Shown here: piece after piece, positions 47,190-56,929 of the stretch
Position numbering within the stretch: position 1 is the first letter of the stretch
Layout of the letters: each line of letters starts with the position of its first letter
Source: Selaginella moellendorffii
Lineage: Eukaryota; Streptophyta; Lycopodiopsida; Selaginellales; Selaginellaceae
Direction of reading: 5' to 3'
Assembly (NCBI RefSeq): GCF_000143415.4
Contig: NW_003314337.1
Coordinates: 817,437 to 881,436 of the forward strand
DNA length: 64,000 bases
Position numbers and translations under genes: made by a program
Notes under the pieces: model-generated
Told to the model about the DNA's origin: nothing
Seen by the model: the letters and a program-made list of their open reading frames with translations, nothing else
Databases searched by the model: none

Positions 47190-48792
47190 TAGAAGCCGAA
47201 TGGAGGCCGTGACAATCGAGGCCGGACTCGCTGGCGAATGTGCACTGTGTGTGCAGCGGATCGTAGCAGCAAGGCTACTCTGCCACTTACAGTTGGAGAG
47301 TGGCGCTGAAATCTCCCGGGACGCCAAGTGGGCTGCGTGTGGGTGGCGGAGTGGGCGGCGGAGTTGGCGGCGAAGTTACAAAAGTGGACGCCGATGCACA
47401 CGAGCGCGATGCGAGCGCGAGTGTGATGCAAGCGCGAGTGGACGCCGATGCACACGAGAAACCTGTAGAGAAGGCGCGAATGTGAGCGTGATCGCGAATG
47501 TGAGCGTGATCGCGAGTGGGAGCGCGATGCGAGCGCGAGTGTGATGCGAGCGCGAGCGCGAGTGTGCGAGCGCGAGTATGAAGCAAAATGCAAAACCTAA
47601 CCTCACACGCGCGAAATGTCACAACGGTTGGTAATCCCGCCACGTCATCATTCCTCGGACTTGGGCGCCACCATTAATTTCTGGATTGCCGCGCGCATGC
47701 AAGCACGCAAAATCCAAAAGAAATCCGCAACGTCATCATTCCTCGGACTGCATGCACGCGAAATCCAAAAGAAAGATCATGATTGGGATATCATTTAATA
47801 CCCTCGCTATATTTATACCATGCATGATTGGATATTCCAAAGCATCTTGTATTTCCAAAAATGGCAGATGTTCAGCTAAATAAAGAAATTCTATCTGTTT
47901 CTATTTTTCTCTCAAATCAATATTATAGCGTGTGGGCTCATGCAATTTTGAACCAAAGAAACCCAAAAAACGTTGGACCCAAAATATTTTGAAAAAACCC
48001 AAAAAACCCTAAACATTTTAAACCCAAAAACCCAGGCGTCCTGTGGCGTTATTCCTTGAATGGCGTGTGGGCGCATGCCATTTTCAGGGCCAAATGCTGA
48101 ATGGAGAAAAATTCCCTTTCAGTGCAAATGCTGCAAGAGGCAGATGCCAAGCACAAAGGACTGTAACTACCTCACATGACACAGATAAACTTTTCTCTAT
48201 TTGGCAAAGATAAACTTTATAGCGTGTGGGCTCATGCAATTTTGAACCCAAAAAATGCACCAAAAAATTCTCGGCGTCATCTGGCGTTATCTCTTGAATG
48301 GTGTGGGGCCGCATGCCATTTTCAGGGGCACATAGGAGTATATTCCTAGAATATTCTGACACGCGCGAGATTTTTTTGAGTTTTCTGGAGATCCAACCGT
48401 TAGATCGCAACTAGATTTTACAGAATGGTATACAATGTCTTTCTTGATGACTCTGCAAAGAAGCATCTCGATCGGACACCACATGAGACCACACGAGCCT
48501 TACAATGTTTCAGGGGCATTTGCCATAGATCCGACCATTATTTTTCTCCAAGATTTTACAGTTTGGTGTGCATTGACCTTTTCATCGACACTGCAAAGGG
48601 ACATCACAATCAGATGCGGGATCACAAGAAACTAACTTCACTAACTCTGGTTTCACCAAGATCTACGTAAGGAGTTATGAAATGAAAGGACCCTCTCTAT
48701 TGAAATGTGTTTATGGTCCTAGGGGCATTGTGACATATCAAAGGATTTTGCATCAAGTTTTGTATTTGCATGTTTATCAAGCTACTGAATTG

Positions 48793-48825
48793 CTAAACCC
48801 TAAACCCTAAACCCTAAACCCTAAA
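48793..48825 (+). repeat. interstitial telomeric repeat (CCCTAAA)4
   Basis: Four complete plant-type CCCTAAA units in a row with partial units at each side. They lie inside the DNA transposon, not at a chromosome end. Confidence 0.95.
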
Positions 48826-49982
48826 CATGTGGCAAATGCTGCGTGAAGAAAGATGCCCTTTCTGGGCAAATGCTGTAAGAGGCAGATGCCGAGCAGATGT
48901 ATCTCAGGCTAGCAAAGGGGACAAACGAAAGCTAGCTATAAACATGACGGGATGCAAATAGATTACTAGGCTGGTCCTACGAAAATCAAAAACCATAATT
49001 GAAAACATTGAAAATGCAAAAAGAAAGGTTTATAATATTTTTGAATTTTAAGCAACCAAAGGAATGTAAGTAGGGCATGTGTTTGTAAGTTTAAAAATGC
49101 CTCAACCACTTAAATTCCCAAGTAAATAAAGCTGTTTCTATTTTTGGTACAGGTAAACTTTATAGCGTGTGGGCTCATGCAATTTTGAACCCAGAAATGC
49201 ACCAAAAAATGCTCGACTAGCATTATTCTTTGAATGGCGTGTGGCCTTATGTCGAGCATTATTCTTTGAATGGCGTGTGGCCTTATATTGCCATAAATGG
49301 ACGTACACACACAGCATAATTATTCCTTTACACGTCGAATAATCTTGGCGCGGATCGCTGACATGGCATGGCAAAGTTCGAATCACTGATATGGCACAGC
49401 TGGATCGAGGCAAGGACATGATGTGACAAAGTTCAACCTCCGACAGCAAAGTCTAGAAGCTACTCAGTTTGAAATTTGTCAGAGGAATCATAAGATCTGG
49501 TTTGTCAGAGGATTTGATGTGACGTTCAAGCGTGTGTTATTTTTGAATTCTCGAACTCATTCCTAGGTCTATCATTTTTGTGCGCCGTGTTCTTGGTTCC
49601 GCTGAGCGCAGTGAGCGCTGCTTGTGTAAGCGGCGTTGTGGGCTGTGGTTTATGCGTCTACGAGCGGTTGCGGCATTGTGAGCGCCATTGCGAGCGGCAG
49701 TTTATGCGAGTGGCAGTTTGTGTGAGCGGCGCTACGAGCAGTTGCGGTGTTGCGAGCGGCGCTACGAGTAGTTGCGGTGTTGCGAGCGGCACTGTCTTTG
49801 GTGTGGCTACCGCTTCCTCTTGATATTCGGCACTTGTGCTTCCTGGTATGTTCACCATGGAATGGCTTAGGACCACATTTAGAAATGGCATGAGGCCACA
49901 TGCCATCTTGGGCCCTTGCAATTTCATGGCTAGCGTATTGTCATGTATGTTTTTACTTGCCTGCAGCTGTGTGTATATCAAG

Positions 49983-50174
49983 ATGGCATGAGGCCTCATG
50001 CCATCTTTAGCCCCTACTAGCCTATTGCCATATTCCTTTTGCCTTGCTGCAACTGTATATATTTTTGTATGGGTGACTAGTCACGCACACAAAAATATAT
50101 ACAGTTGCAGCAAGGCAAAAGGAATATAGCAACAGGCTAGCAGGGGCCAAAGATAGCGTGAGGCCTCATGCCAT
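49983..50174. repeat. 192-bp nearly perfect palindrome bordered by two 22-bp palindromes
   Basis: The left arm starts with a perfect 22-bp palindrome (49983-50004) and the right arm ends with another copy (50153-50174). Arms of about 90 bp match with a few substitutions. The symmetry centre is GTGACTAGTCAC at 50073-50084. A third, diverged copy of the arm lies directly upstream at 49885-49982. Confidence 0.9.
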
Positions 50175-50359
50175 TAGTGCCACTAATGGCATGAGGGCTC
50201 ATGCCAATTTTGTGAATGCGAAATTTCACGTGGGTGTCAATAGCATGTTTGAATAATGGCATGTGGCCTCATGCTATTGAGGTTGTTTGGTATGTTATGA
50301 TTTAGGCCATTCTCCAATCATTTTTTGTATGGTCTTAACTTCTTTTCTGCACTTTCAGA

Positions 50360-53300
50360 ATGGCTTTCAGGGTTGGGGAAAAGGTTTACATTTTGAATGG
50401 TGGGAAGAGAGTTGCAAAAGGGACCCTTGTGTCTATGGATCGGAACTTTGTTATACACTGTCAAAGGCTTGGGGAAGGCAATGCTGCTGTATCAGTAGAG
50501 ACTGTCTTCGATGGGAATGTGGTTGCTATTGAACGAGGAGAGATGGTCGTCGGGGTAAATGTTGTTGTTGCCTTGAAAAATCTTCAGAAGAAAGCAGATG
50601 TTGGGGACAGCGCAAGTGCGACGCATGTTCCCTCCGTGGATCTTAAGAACCGTGCTACATGGATTCAGGCAAAGGTGTTTCTAAACAACCCCGAGGGGGA
50701 GGTGGTAGCTGAGGGCTTAGCCACAGTTGTCGATCCAAGAGATGCGGTTGCTAATCAAGAATTGGGCTGGGATGATATTGGAGTTGCGATTTTAGAGGTT
50801 GTTGACACAGAAGAAAACAGTCTGACTATTGGAAGCATTGTGCGGTGGAAATTGAGGCACTTAGTGTTTGAGAATGTGAAGGATTCACAATCAAACACCA
50901 CTACAACTGATGACAGAACATCTCTTCATGGGAAAAGAAAGTACACCTTCCTAAAGCGCAGCCAAAGGGATCTGAGCAACGAACCGAAAAGGCAGAAAAT
51001 GGCGATGGAGGTTCGAATGGTCTCAACAGTTGCTTGTTGCAAGAGGAGGTGCTGTCAACATGCTGATTGGGATGCTATTGAAGAGGAGAGAGCAAGATAC
51101 AAGACATTGTCCTGGAAGGCAGCTCGCAATTTTGTGTATGAGGCATTACGGTCATCTGTTGATGCTTCAGAACATCAGGTGGGGGGCATGGTCTTCCAGA
51201 GGGGTTTGGTCTGCATGAAGGCATGGAGAATCATTTATGGAGTCCCTCGAAGCACATTCTACAGAATCAAAACTGAGTTCGAGGAACAAAGGGTTCAACA
51301 GGCAGTCCATGGGAACGACGGTACGCACAAAACCAGGGGTCATGTTGTATATGGAGAGGCAATCTTCAAGAGGTTTGTCGAGACATGTAGCGAGCAGCAA
51401 CCACATAAAACCCGCCTCTTGGAAGATGGAACACGAGACACCCAACGAGTTCTCCCTTCCATGTATACCAAGGGGGCCATATTGGAAGATGTGAATCGGG
51501 AACTCCAGAGTAATGGCTACAGGAAGCTGAGCCAATCTAGATTTAGTAGATTGTGGAGCAACAGGTTCAGGGATGTGAGTATAGGAAAGTACTCCAGCTT
51601 TTCAAAGTGTGACGAGTGCACTGCTATCAAAATGGCTTTGTCGAAGAATTCTTGCAGCGCTCAAGAGCGAGAGACGTTGGTTAGAAGGCGGCTCGACCAC
51701 AACATCGAGCAGAGAAGCTGCAGGACTGCATATTATCATAACAGGATTCTCTCCATGGAGAGACCTGACTCTTACCTCTGCATCATCCACGACAAAATGG
51801 ACCAGAAAAAGACGTGCTTACCTCGACTCAATCCTGCCCCCAAGGCAATCTCTTCATCCATGCAGCTGCCTGTGTCTCTGTTTGGCATAATCGCTCATGG
51901 GCATGGTGCCCAGAACTATGGGAACTTCTTTGTACCTCTATGGGGTGGCGGGGGTGCAAACATGATGATTGCGTCCCTAGCAAAACACTTAAGGTCTCTG
52001 CAAAGTGCGCAGACTGAGCTGAACGGCCAACCCTTGCATAAGGCCCTTGTCGATCGAACCCCATACAGGGTTCAGCTGGAGGAGGAGCAAAGGCTTGCAG
52101 TATCGCGTGGGGCCCCATGCCATCCCAGTGAATATGTTGGCCGTCAGATTGTAGGGTTATCACGTGAGGCCTCATGCCATTCCGACGAGGCTGGTCGCCC
52201 GGTGAATGCACAGCCTCATCCAAACGAAGCAGAATCTCAAGGAAGTTCTTGCGGCCGATGTGGCCTTCCACCCCATCTTCTGCTCCAAACAGACAATGCT
52301 GGCAGTGAGAACAAAAACATGTACGTCTTCGCGTACTTGGCGATGCTTGTTGCCAAAGGCATATTTGAAACGGTTACACTTGGCTTTCTCATGGTTGGGC
52401 ACACTCATGAAAACGTCGATGCCATGTTTAGTCACCTGGCAGAGTCCCTCCGGCGATCCAATGTCCTCACCCTCCCACAACTCTACGATGAATTCCAAAA
52501 TTGCATCAAAGGCACTGTTGAAGCTGCACTTCTGACAGAGGTTCCAGACTTTAAGGGGTTTGTAAGAGGCTACATCAGGGACGGATCCGAAATGCTAATT
52601 GGCCACTCCAAGCCTCTTCAGTTTCATTTCAGCATGCGTGACGGTGCTCCAGTGATGAGGTACAAGATGAGAGAATGGGACACAGTGTGGCTGCCAGTGG
52701 ACGGCATTGAACTCTTCAAGAGAGATCCCATAACTGGGGAACCTATGATTCCTCAGGGTTCCCCACGGCCGATGCACCCGGATGGACTCAAAGACCAGGA
52801 AAGTATAGTGGCCGGGATTAGACAGCATATTGCCTTCTGGAAGAGGGGGTTGGTGTTTGGTGGAGAATCCTATTTTTAGAGGTGCAAGCCTTTGCTCGAA
52901 TACTGGGAGAAGATTATATTTGCTATCCAAAATGGGCCGGTTGTATATGAAGAATTGGAAGAGTCCTTTTGGCCAGAACCCAGAGCACCAGATAGTAGCG
53001 GAACAATGTCCTTTGGAAATGCAGTGACAGATAACGATGTTGAGGATCATTATTGTGGGCCGAGGAACAAGAAGCCGGATTCAGCATTCAATCCAGTACA
53101 GGTCTGCAAAGGAATGGTCGTGCTTGTCAGACCCAGTAATAAAAAACAAATGATATGGGTGGGGCGCTGCATCACTGATGCAGAGGAGGACGCAGAAACT
53201 AACTCCTTCAATGTAACTGTGGAGTGGTTCAAGCCAAGTTCCGGATATACGAAGGATTGCCTAGAAAAGAGATGGGTGTTGAATCCAAGGGATCCCAGCA

Positions 53301-53414
53301 TGAGCATATTGGTGGATAATGTTGTGCATGGTTGGATGCGGAAGCAGAGTGCCACCATCACCTTGCCAGACCATGCAAGAGATGCAGCAAGAGCATTCAT
53401 AACCCGGGTTCAAG
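50360..53414 (+). CDS. DUF7869-type RNase-H-like protein, candidate transposase, one internal stop
   Basis: ATG at 50360. The frame is open for 839 codons to TAG 52877-52879, then continues in the same frame to a donor (CAAG|GTGAG) at 53414. The N-terminal 75 residues (VGEKVYILNGGKRVAKGTLV) resemble DUF8039-type domains of plant transposon proteins. Around residue 285-310, VCMKAWRIIYGVPRSTFYRI looks like a helix-turn-helix. CDECTAIKMAL is near 416. RNase-H-like motifs follow: IIHDKMDQKKTCLPR near 475, QTDNAGSENKN near 643 and VGHTHENVDAMF near 679, giving candidate acidic catalytic residues. The C-terminal part after the stop (KPLLEYWEKI onward) looks like a normal continuation, so the TAG may replace TGG. 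Palindromes at 52102 and 52159 lie in frame between the first and second motifs. Confidence 0.78.
52102..52123. repeat. exonic palindrome in the transposase-like gene
   Basis: Variant ATCGCGTGGGG/CCCCATGCCAT. It encodes SRGAPCHPS in the open frame. Confidence 0.85.
52159..52180. repeat. second exonic palindrome in the transposase-like gene
   Basis: Variant ATCACGTGAGG/CCTCATGCCAT, read in the same frame as the previous copy to give SREASCHSD. Confidence 0.85.
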
Positions 53415-54366
53415 GTGAGATTCATTAATATTCCTTTACTAAGTTTCTAATGTATTTTATTTCAAGGTGAACAATCCGAATCTAAATCAGAGGAGGCGTG
53501 ATGGCATGTGGCCTTACGCCATTCCTAGGTGAGATGATACAAATAACAAGTATAAATTCTTAGTTGTTCTAGCAAATCTTACTTAAAGTTCAAGGTGAAC
53601 AAGCCAAATATGAATTCATCGGATTGTTATAACAAATTGCGAGGTGATGGCATGAGGCGATACGCCACTTGAGAGTGGTAGCCATTCTTATATGAGGTGA
53701 GTGAAATATTTATTAGAAATACCTCATTCAATTGTGCACTTCTAAGTCTTGGTCCACTCAGTACTGTTTGCATGTTTTTATTTTAATTCTTTATCTAAAA
53801 TGTTATTTAGCATGTGGCTTCATGCCATTGCTCTCCACAATCATGCATTGAATTTTTCTATCCTTGCATAATACTTCTCCATATATATAGCATGTGCGCA
53901 CATGTGATATGGTTCATTAGGCCTGATATAGTGTGTGAGGTAAAACAAAGATGATGTGATATATGCATTTACCAATCACACGTGCATAAATCTAATAATA
54001 TGGTGTGTGGCCAATATTAATGGCACATAAACCCATATTGTGGGCTTACGTGCTTTATGTACCATCATTCCCTCTCAGCGTGTGTGTTGGTTTCCTTTTA
54101 TAACACAACGAACTCCATATTTTAGGGTGAAGAGTGTTCTCATGGCAAGCACAAAATCTGTAAGTGAGGCAGTAGAATATATAAGTCTTCCAAACTCCCC
54201 GTACTATACTCCAGGTGATCATTTTTCTGAACAAACGGCAACATTAACAACTATCGAGAACGCCCCAGTAACGTCAGAGACAACAATCCAAAGCAAAACA
54301 ACTGACCCGGAGAAGGATGATAGTACCGCTGAGAGTACCAAAAAGGAGGTGTCCACTAGCGCTTAG
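53415..54366 (+). CDS. 3' exons of the transposase-like gene, structure unresolved
   Basis: After the donor at 53414 there are three similar exon-like starts (GTGAACAATCC at 53468, GTGAACAAGCC at about 53598, GTGAAGAGTG at about 54126), each preceded by AAG or TTTTAG. The last open frame (about 54126-54366) encodes a Ser/Thr-rich tail with LPNSPYYTPG. Palindromes at 53501, 53647, 53807, 53887 and 54000 fall in the presumed introns. I could not find one set of joins that keeps the frame throughout. Confidence 0.35.
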
Positions 54367-55002
54367 GCTTATAATGGCGTGTGCCCTCATGCCATTTACT
54401 TGATCACCAAATACCTTTTTCCCTTTGCACTAGTATATCTTAATACCGGTCTGAGAAATAGAATGGCATGTGCCCTCAGGCCTTTTACTAAATCACCTTT
54501 GAAAGAAATGCAAGCCTCTATGTCGTAAAAAAAAGGTACTAGAGAAATTCCTTAATAATATGAATGTTATTTAGTTTCATGAAAATACACTAAGGGTCAA
54601 ATGAGTTAAACGACTTCTCCAGACTAGCAATGCCTCTTGCTACACCTTCACAATTAGATTCGTTAGAAAAAGATAACATTGAATAATATCTAAATGTTCT
54701 CACCATTAAGTTATATATCTAGCTAATAGGAATGACGTTCATCTTGGAAAGCTCACCACACGCTCAATGAACAAACAAATAATGTGTGCGTGCATGCCAT
54801 CGCTCTTCTTTAGCTTCAGATTCGGCTTGTTCACCTTGACAATGAGATTTATTATACAACCAGATGGACTCAGTCTGGACACAAAGTCACCGCGCTAGTC
54901 ACCATGCCCCAGATATGTCTAGCCCCTGGACAAAAAACATATAATTTCATGTCATTTTCAAATACTTGAAAATTTGTACCTAGTCCCATTTTACTGAATA
55001 AA
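54367..55002. other. right subterminal region, non-coding
   Basis: AT-rich, with three weaker palindrome copies (54374, 54463, 54779). No gene seen. Confidence 0.55.
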
Positions 55003-55026
55003 TCCCACTTTAACGAAATAGAGCTT
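55003..55026 (-). repeat. right terminal inverted repeat
   Basis: Perfect inverted match of the left end, followed directly by AATT and then LINE ORF1 sequence. Confidence 0.95.
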
Positions 55027-55408
55027 AATTCCCGCTTAGGGGGAATCCACCTGACCGCCATTCCTACTGTTCGAGGGAGGACCGGCTGGAAGCCATCTCC
55101 TTCGACATCCGTAATAGGTCCCTCGAACAGTTTGGGCTGTGAGGATGAGCCCAAGAGTGGTGGGGCGACCGGGAAGCGAATGTGGGGAGCTTGGTCCGGA
55201 GGGCGTGCCTTCAAGATCCGCTCCTGCTCTGCAGGTAACTCAAACGGCTTCTGGGATGCCAACCTGTTCCGCTTGACTGAGCAGGCCTCCTCCCGGTGTC
55301 CAGCACGCTGACAAAAGTTGCATCTAGGTTCTGAGTTCTCCGTTTGGATCCTGATGTACTGGCCCAGCACTGCGATCTCTGTCGGGATTTCAGCCGGGGC
55401 TGACACGA

Positions 55409-56929
55409 CCAATCCGGCGAGATCGCTGAACGTGTATGTACATTCCCCATGTCCCAATGGGACTAATACAAAAAATGGGCATGCCGCCCTCTCCATGAGC
55501 TACTCTACGTGATCCTCATATGCCGCAGCTAGACCTAGTCCTGGAGTAGAAGTGGACGTGGTCATCTGGAGCGAATCATGTCGATGTCCAAGTCTCCCCC
55601 ACGAGCTGACCTTAGAACAGAGTCTGGGGGGCGCCATTGCCAGCGAATCTCGCCACCTCCCAATTTGCCGAAGCATGGGAGCCACCTAGATCTCCACTCC
55701 TCGAGCTGCCTCGGTTTCGCCCGCTCTTTCAGGATGGTGTAGTGAAGACGCACCGCTGCAAGAGTGAGTCTCCACCATGATGCCACCACTGCCGATATTC
55801 TCGCTTGTTGCCCATCAAAGCGACAGTGGTTCCGCGCCTCCCAAAGTGCCTGCAGTCCTGTTGCCCTCCAAATGGACCAGCGCTCTTGGCCCAACACCTC
55901 CCAGATGGACATCCCAACTTCAGCCCCTGTCACGTCCCACCGGACTCGCATGTTCCATCGGTGCCGTCCGTAGCAGCGAATACGCCTCCAAGCTGGACCA
56001 ATGGCTGGGCCTCTAGCTCCCTCAAACCAGTGGAGGATATCCCCACTCCGAGCCTCAAACTCTGGAATGTCTCCGAGTTCCTGCGTCGCCTTGAAGATCT
56101 GTCGCCAAACTTCTCTCGCCACGTCGCATTCCCATAGGACATGTCGCGCTGTCTCCAGCTCGCCACACTCCTTGCACCGTCGGCATGCTTCTTCCTGGAA
56201 CCGCTGTCCTACCGGCAACCCGTTATTTGCCACCAACCAAGAGGTGGCCTTGACTTTCTCCTGTACCGGTAGTTTCCAGAACGCAAGCGTGTTGCCCACC
56301 ACCTGATTTGCTTCAACTCCTTGCTCGATCCATTTCTTCCAGAGCTTGGGGATCTCCCCTCGGGCCTCCTCCCTACTGGTCAAGAGACCATCCCTTGCTT
56401 CCTTGACGCCGAAGGAGAAAAAGCTCCTCGCTCCTCGTTTCCATGCTGCGGGGTCCCAATCCAGATCCTCGATGAGCTGCTGTCGCCACCATCTAAGAAT
56501 GCCTTCCCCCTCTAGTGCGGCCAACGATTGAACCACCACCGATTGTTTCGGAGCCTGTCGTATTACTCGAATCCTACCCTTGACCTCGTCATCCGTCACC
56601 ATCGGCATGACCTGTTCGTCCCCTGCTGGCAACAGCATGTCGCCTCTCAAGACTCGAAAAGGACGCCCAACATTTTGGTCTGGAGACACAACGAACCATA
56701 CCTCCACATCCCTGTCCTCCCAAGCTGGTGTTGGGGCCGTAAACGCCCGTGTCCAGGCCCCCAAGCTAACTCGTTCCCTGTCTGACTCCACGTCCCGTTG
56801 CAGAGCCACAAAGTCTCCAGATTTGAGACAACGCCTAGGCCAAAGCTGCCCCTGCTTCGCCTCACTCACTGCTCTGATAATGCGAAGAAGATCAAGGTGG
56901 ACTTTCCTCCACCGTACCGGGTTAAAGAC
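55409..56929 (-). mobile_element. LINE family A, copy A3, 5'-truncated
   Basis: 3' end at 55409-55411 joined to the truncated end of A2. It contains the 3' UTR and the C-terminal part of ORF2 (56929 down to a premature stop at 55562, eight residues short of A2), including CKECGELETARHVLWEC. It is truncated within the ORF2 sequence that in A2 reads AAAGACCTGC. Confidence 0.9.

Larger units (their letters stand above)
47190..50359. promoter_or_regulatory. divergent intergenic region between the two transposon genes
   Basis: Non-coding, about 3.2 kb, holding both promoters. A degenerate GCGAGCGCGAGTGTGA-type repeat lies at about 47385-47585 and a similar GCG-rich stretch at about 49590-49800. 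Three diverged copies of a palindrome-bounded unit lie at 47917-48081, 48208-48319 and 49152-49294, with an interstitial telomeric run at 48793-48825 and a 192-bp palindrome at 49983-50174. The sequence just before the ATG at 50360 ends CACTTTCAG, which may be the acceptor of a 5' UTR intron. I see no unambiguous TATA box. Confidence 0.5.
41504..54800. repeat. family of about 32 dispersed 22-bp palindromes
   Basis: Consensus arm ATGGCRTGWGG followed by its reverse complement. Start positions: 41504, 42581, 42656, 43922, 44113, 44254, 45726, 47003, 47063, 47140, 47925, 48060, 48219, 48298, 49162, 49234, 49270, 49885, 49983, 50153, 50186, 50256, 52102, 52159, 53501, 53647, 53807, 53887, 54000, 54374, 54463, 54779. 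Several (47925, 48219, 49162) are the variant ATAGCGTGTGG; the last ones on the right are more degenerate. Spacing is irregular and there are no constant spacers. Confidence 0.9.
41131..55026. mobile_element. 13.9-kb TIR DNA transposon with ParB/FCP1-like and DUF7869-like genes
   Basis: 13,896 bp with perfect 24-bp terminal inverted repeats (41131-41154 and 55003-55026, outermost bases AAGCTCTATTTC) and a 4-bp duplication AATT (41127-41130 and 55027-55030). It lies inside LINE A2, whose empty site is seen in LINE A1. It carries two divergent spliced genes, and about 32 copies of a 22-bp palindrome not noticed elsewhere in the window. The likely transposase is the plus-strand DUF7869-like protein. 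I cannot place it in a named superfamily. Because AATT is itself palindromic, the exact TIR/TSD border could shift by a few bases. Confidence 0.93.
36249..55408 (-). mobile_element. LINE family A, copy A2, 5'-truncated, interrupted by a TIR transposon
   Basis: 3' end at 36249. LINE sequence runs to 41130, is interrupted by the transposon (41131-55026), and resumes from 55027 (which includes the AATT duplication) to about 55408, where A3 begins. Without the insertion it is about 5.3 kb and keeps all of ORF2 plus the last part of ORF1. Copy A1 shows the uninterrupted junction at 23540-23560 (GGGACTTAATTCCCGC), which proves the insertion. Confidence 0.93.

Noticed and set aside
48793-48825. Chromosome end
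   Set aside because: Only four telomeric units, embedded in unique transposon sequence with genes on both sides.
52101-52129. Exonic palindrome in the transposase-like gene read as a 29-nt GT-AG intron
   Set aside because: Too short, and removal of 29 nt would break the open frame, whereas retention keeps it.
53499-53529. A 31-nt intron GTGATGGC...ATTCCTAG consisting of one palindrome
   Set aside because: Attractive, but the surrounding exons could not be joined in one frame and 31 nt is below a credible intron size. Left as unresolved 3' structure.
41504-54800. CRISPR array
   Set aside because: The repeats are palindromic but irregularly spaced over 13 kb, lie in exons and introns, and are in a eukaryotic transposon; no cas genes.
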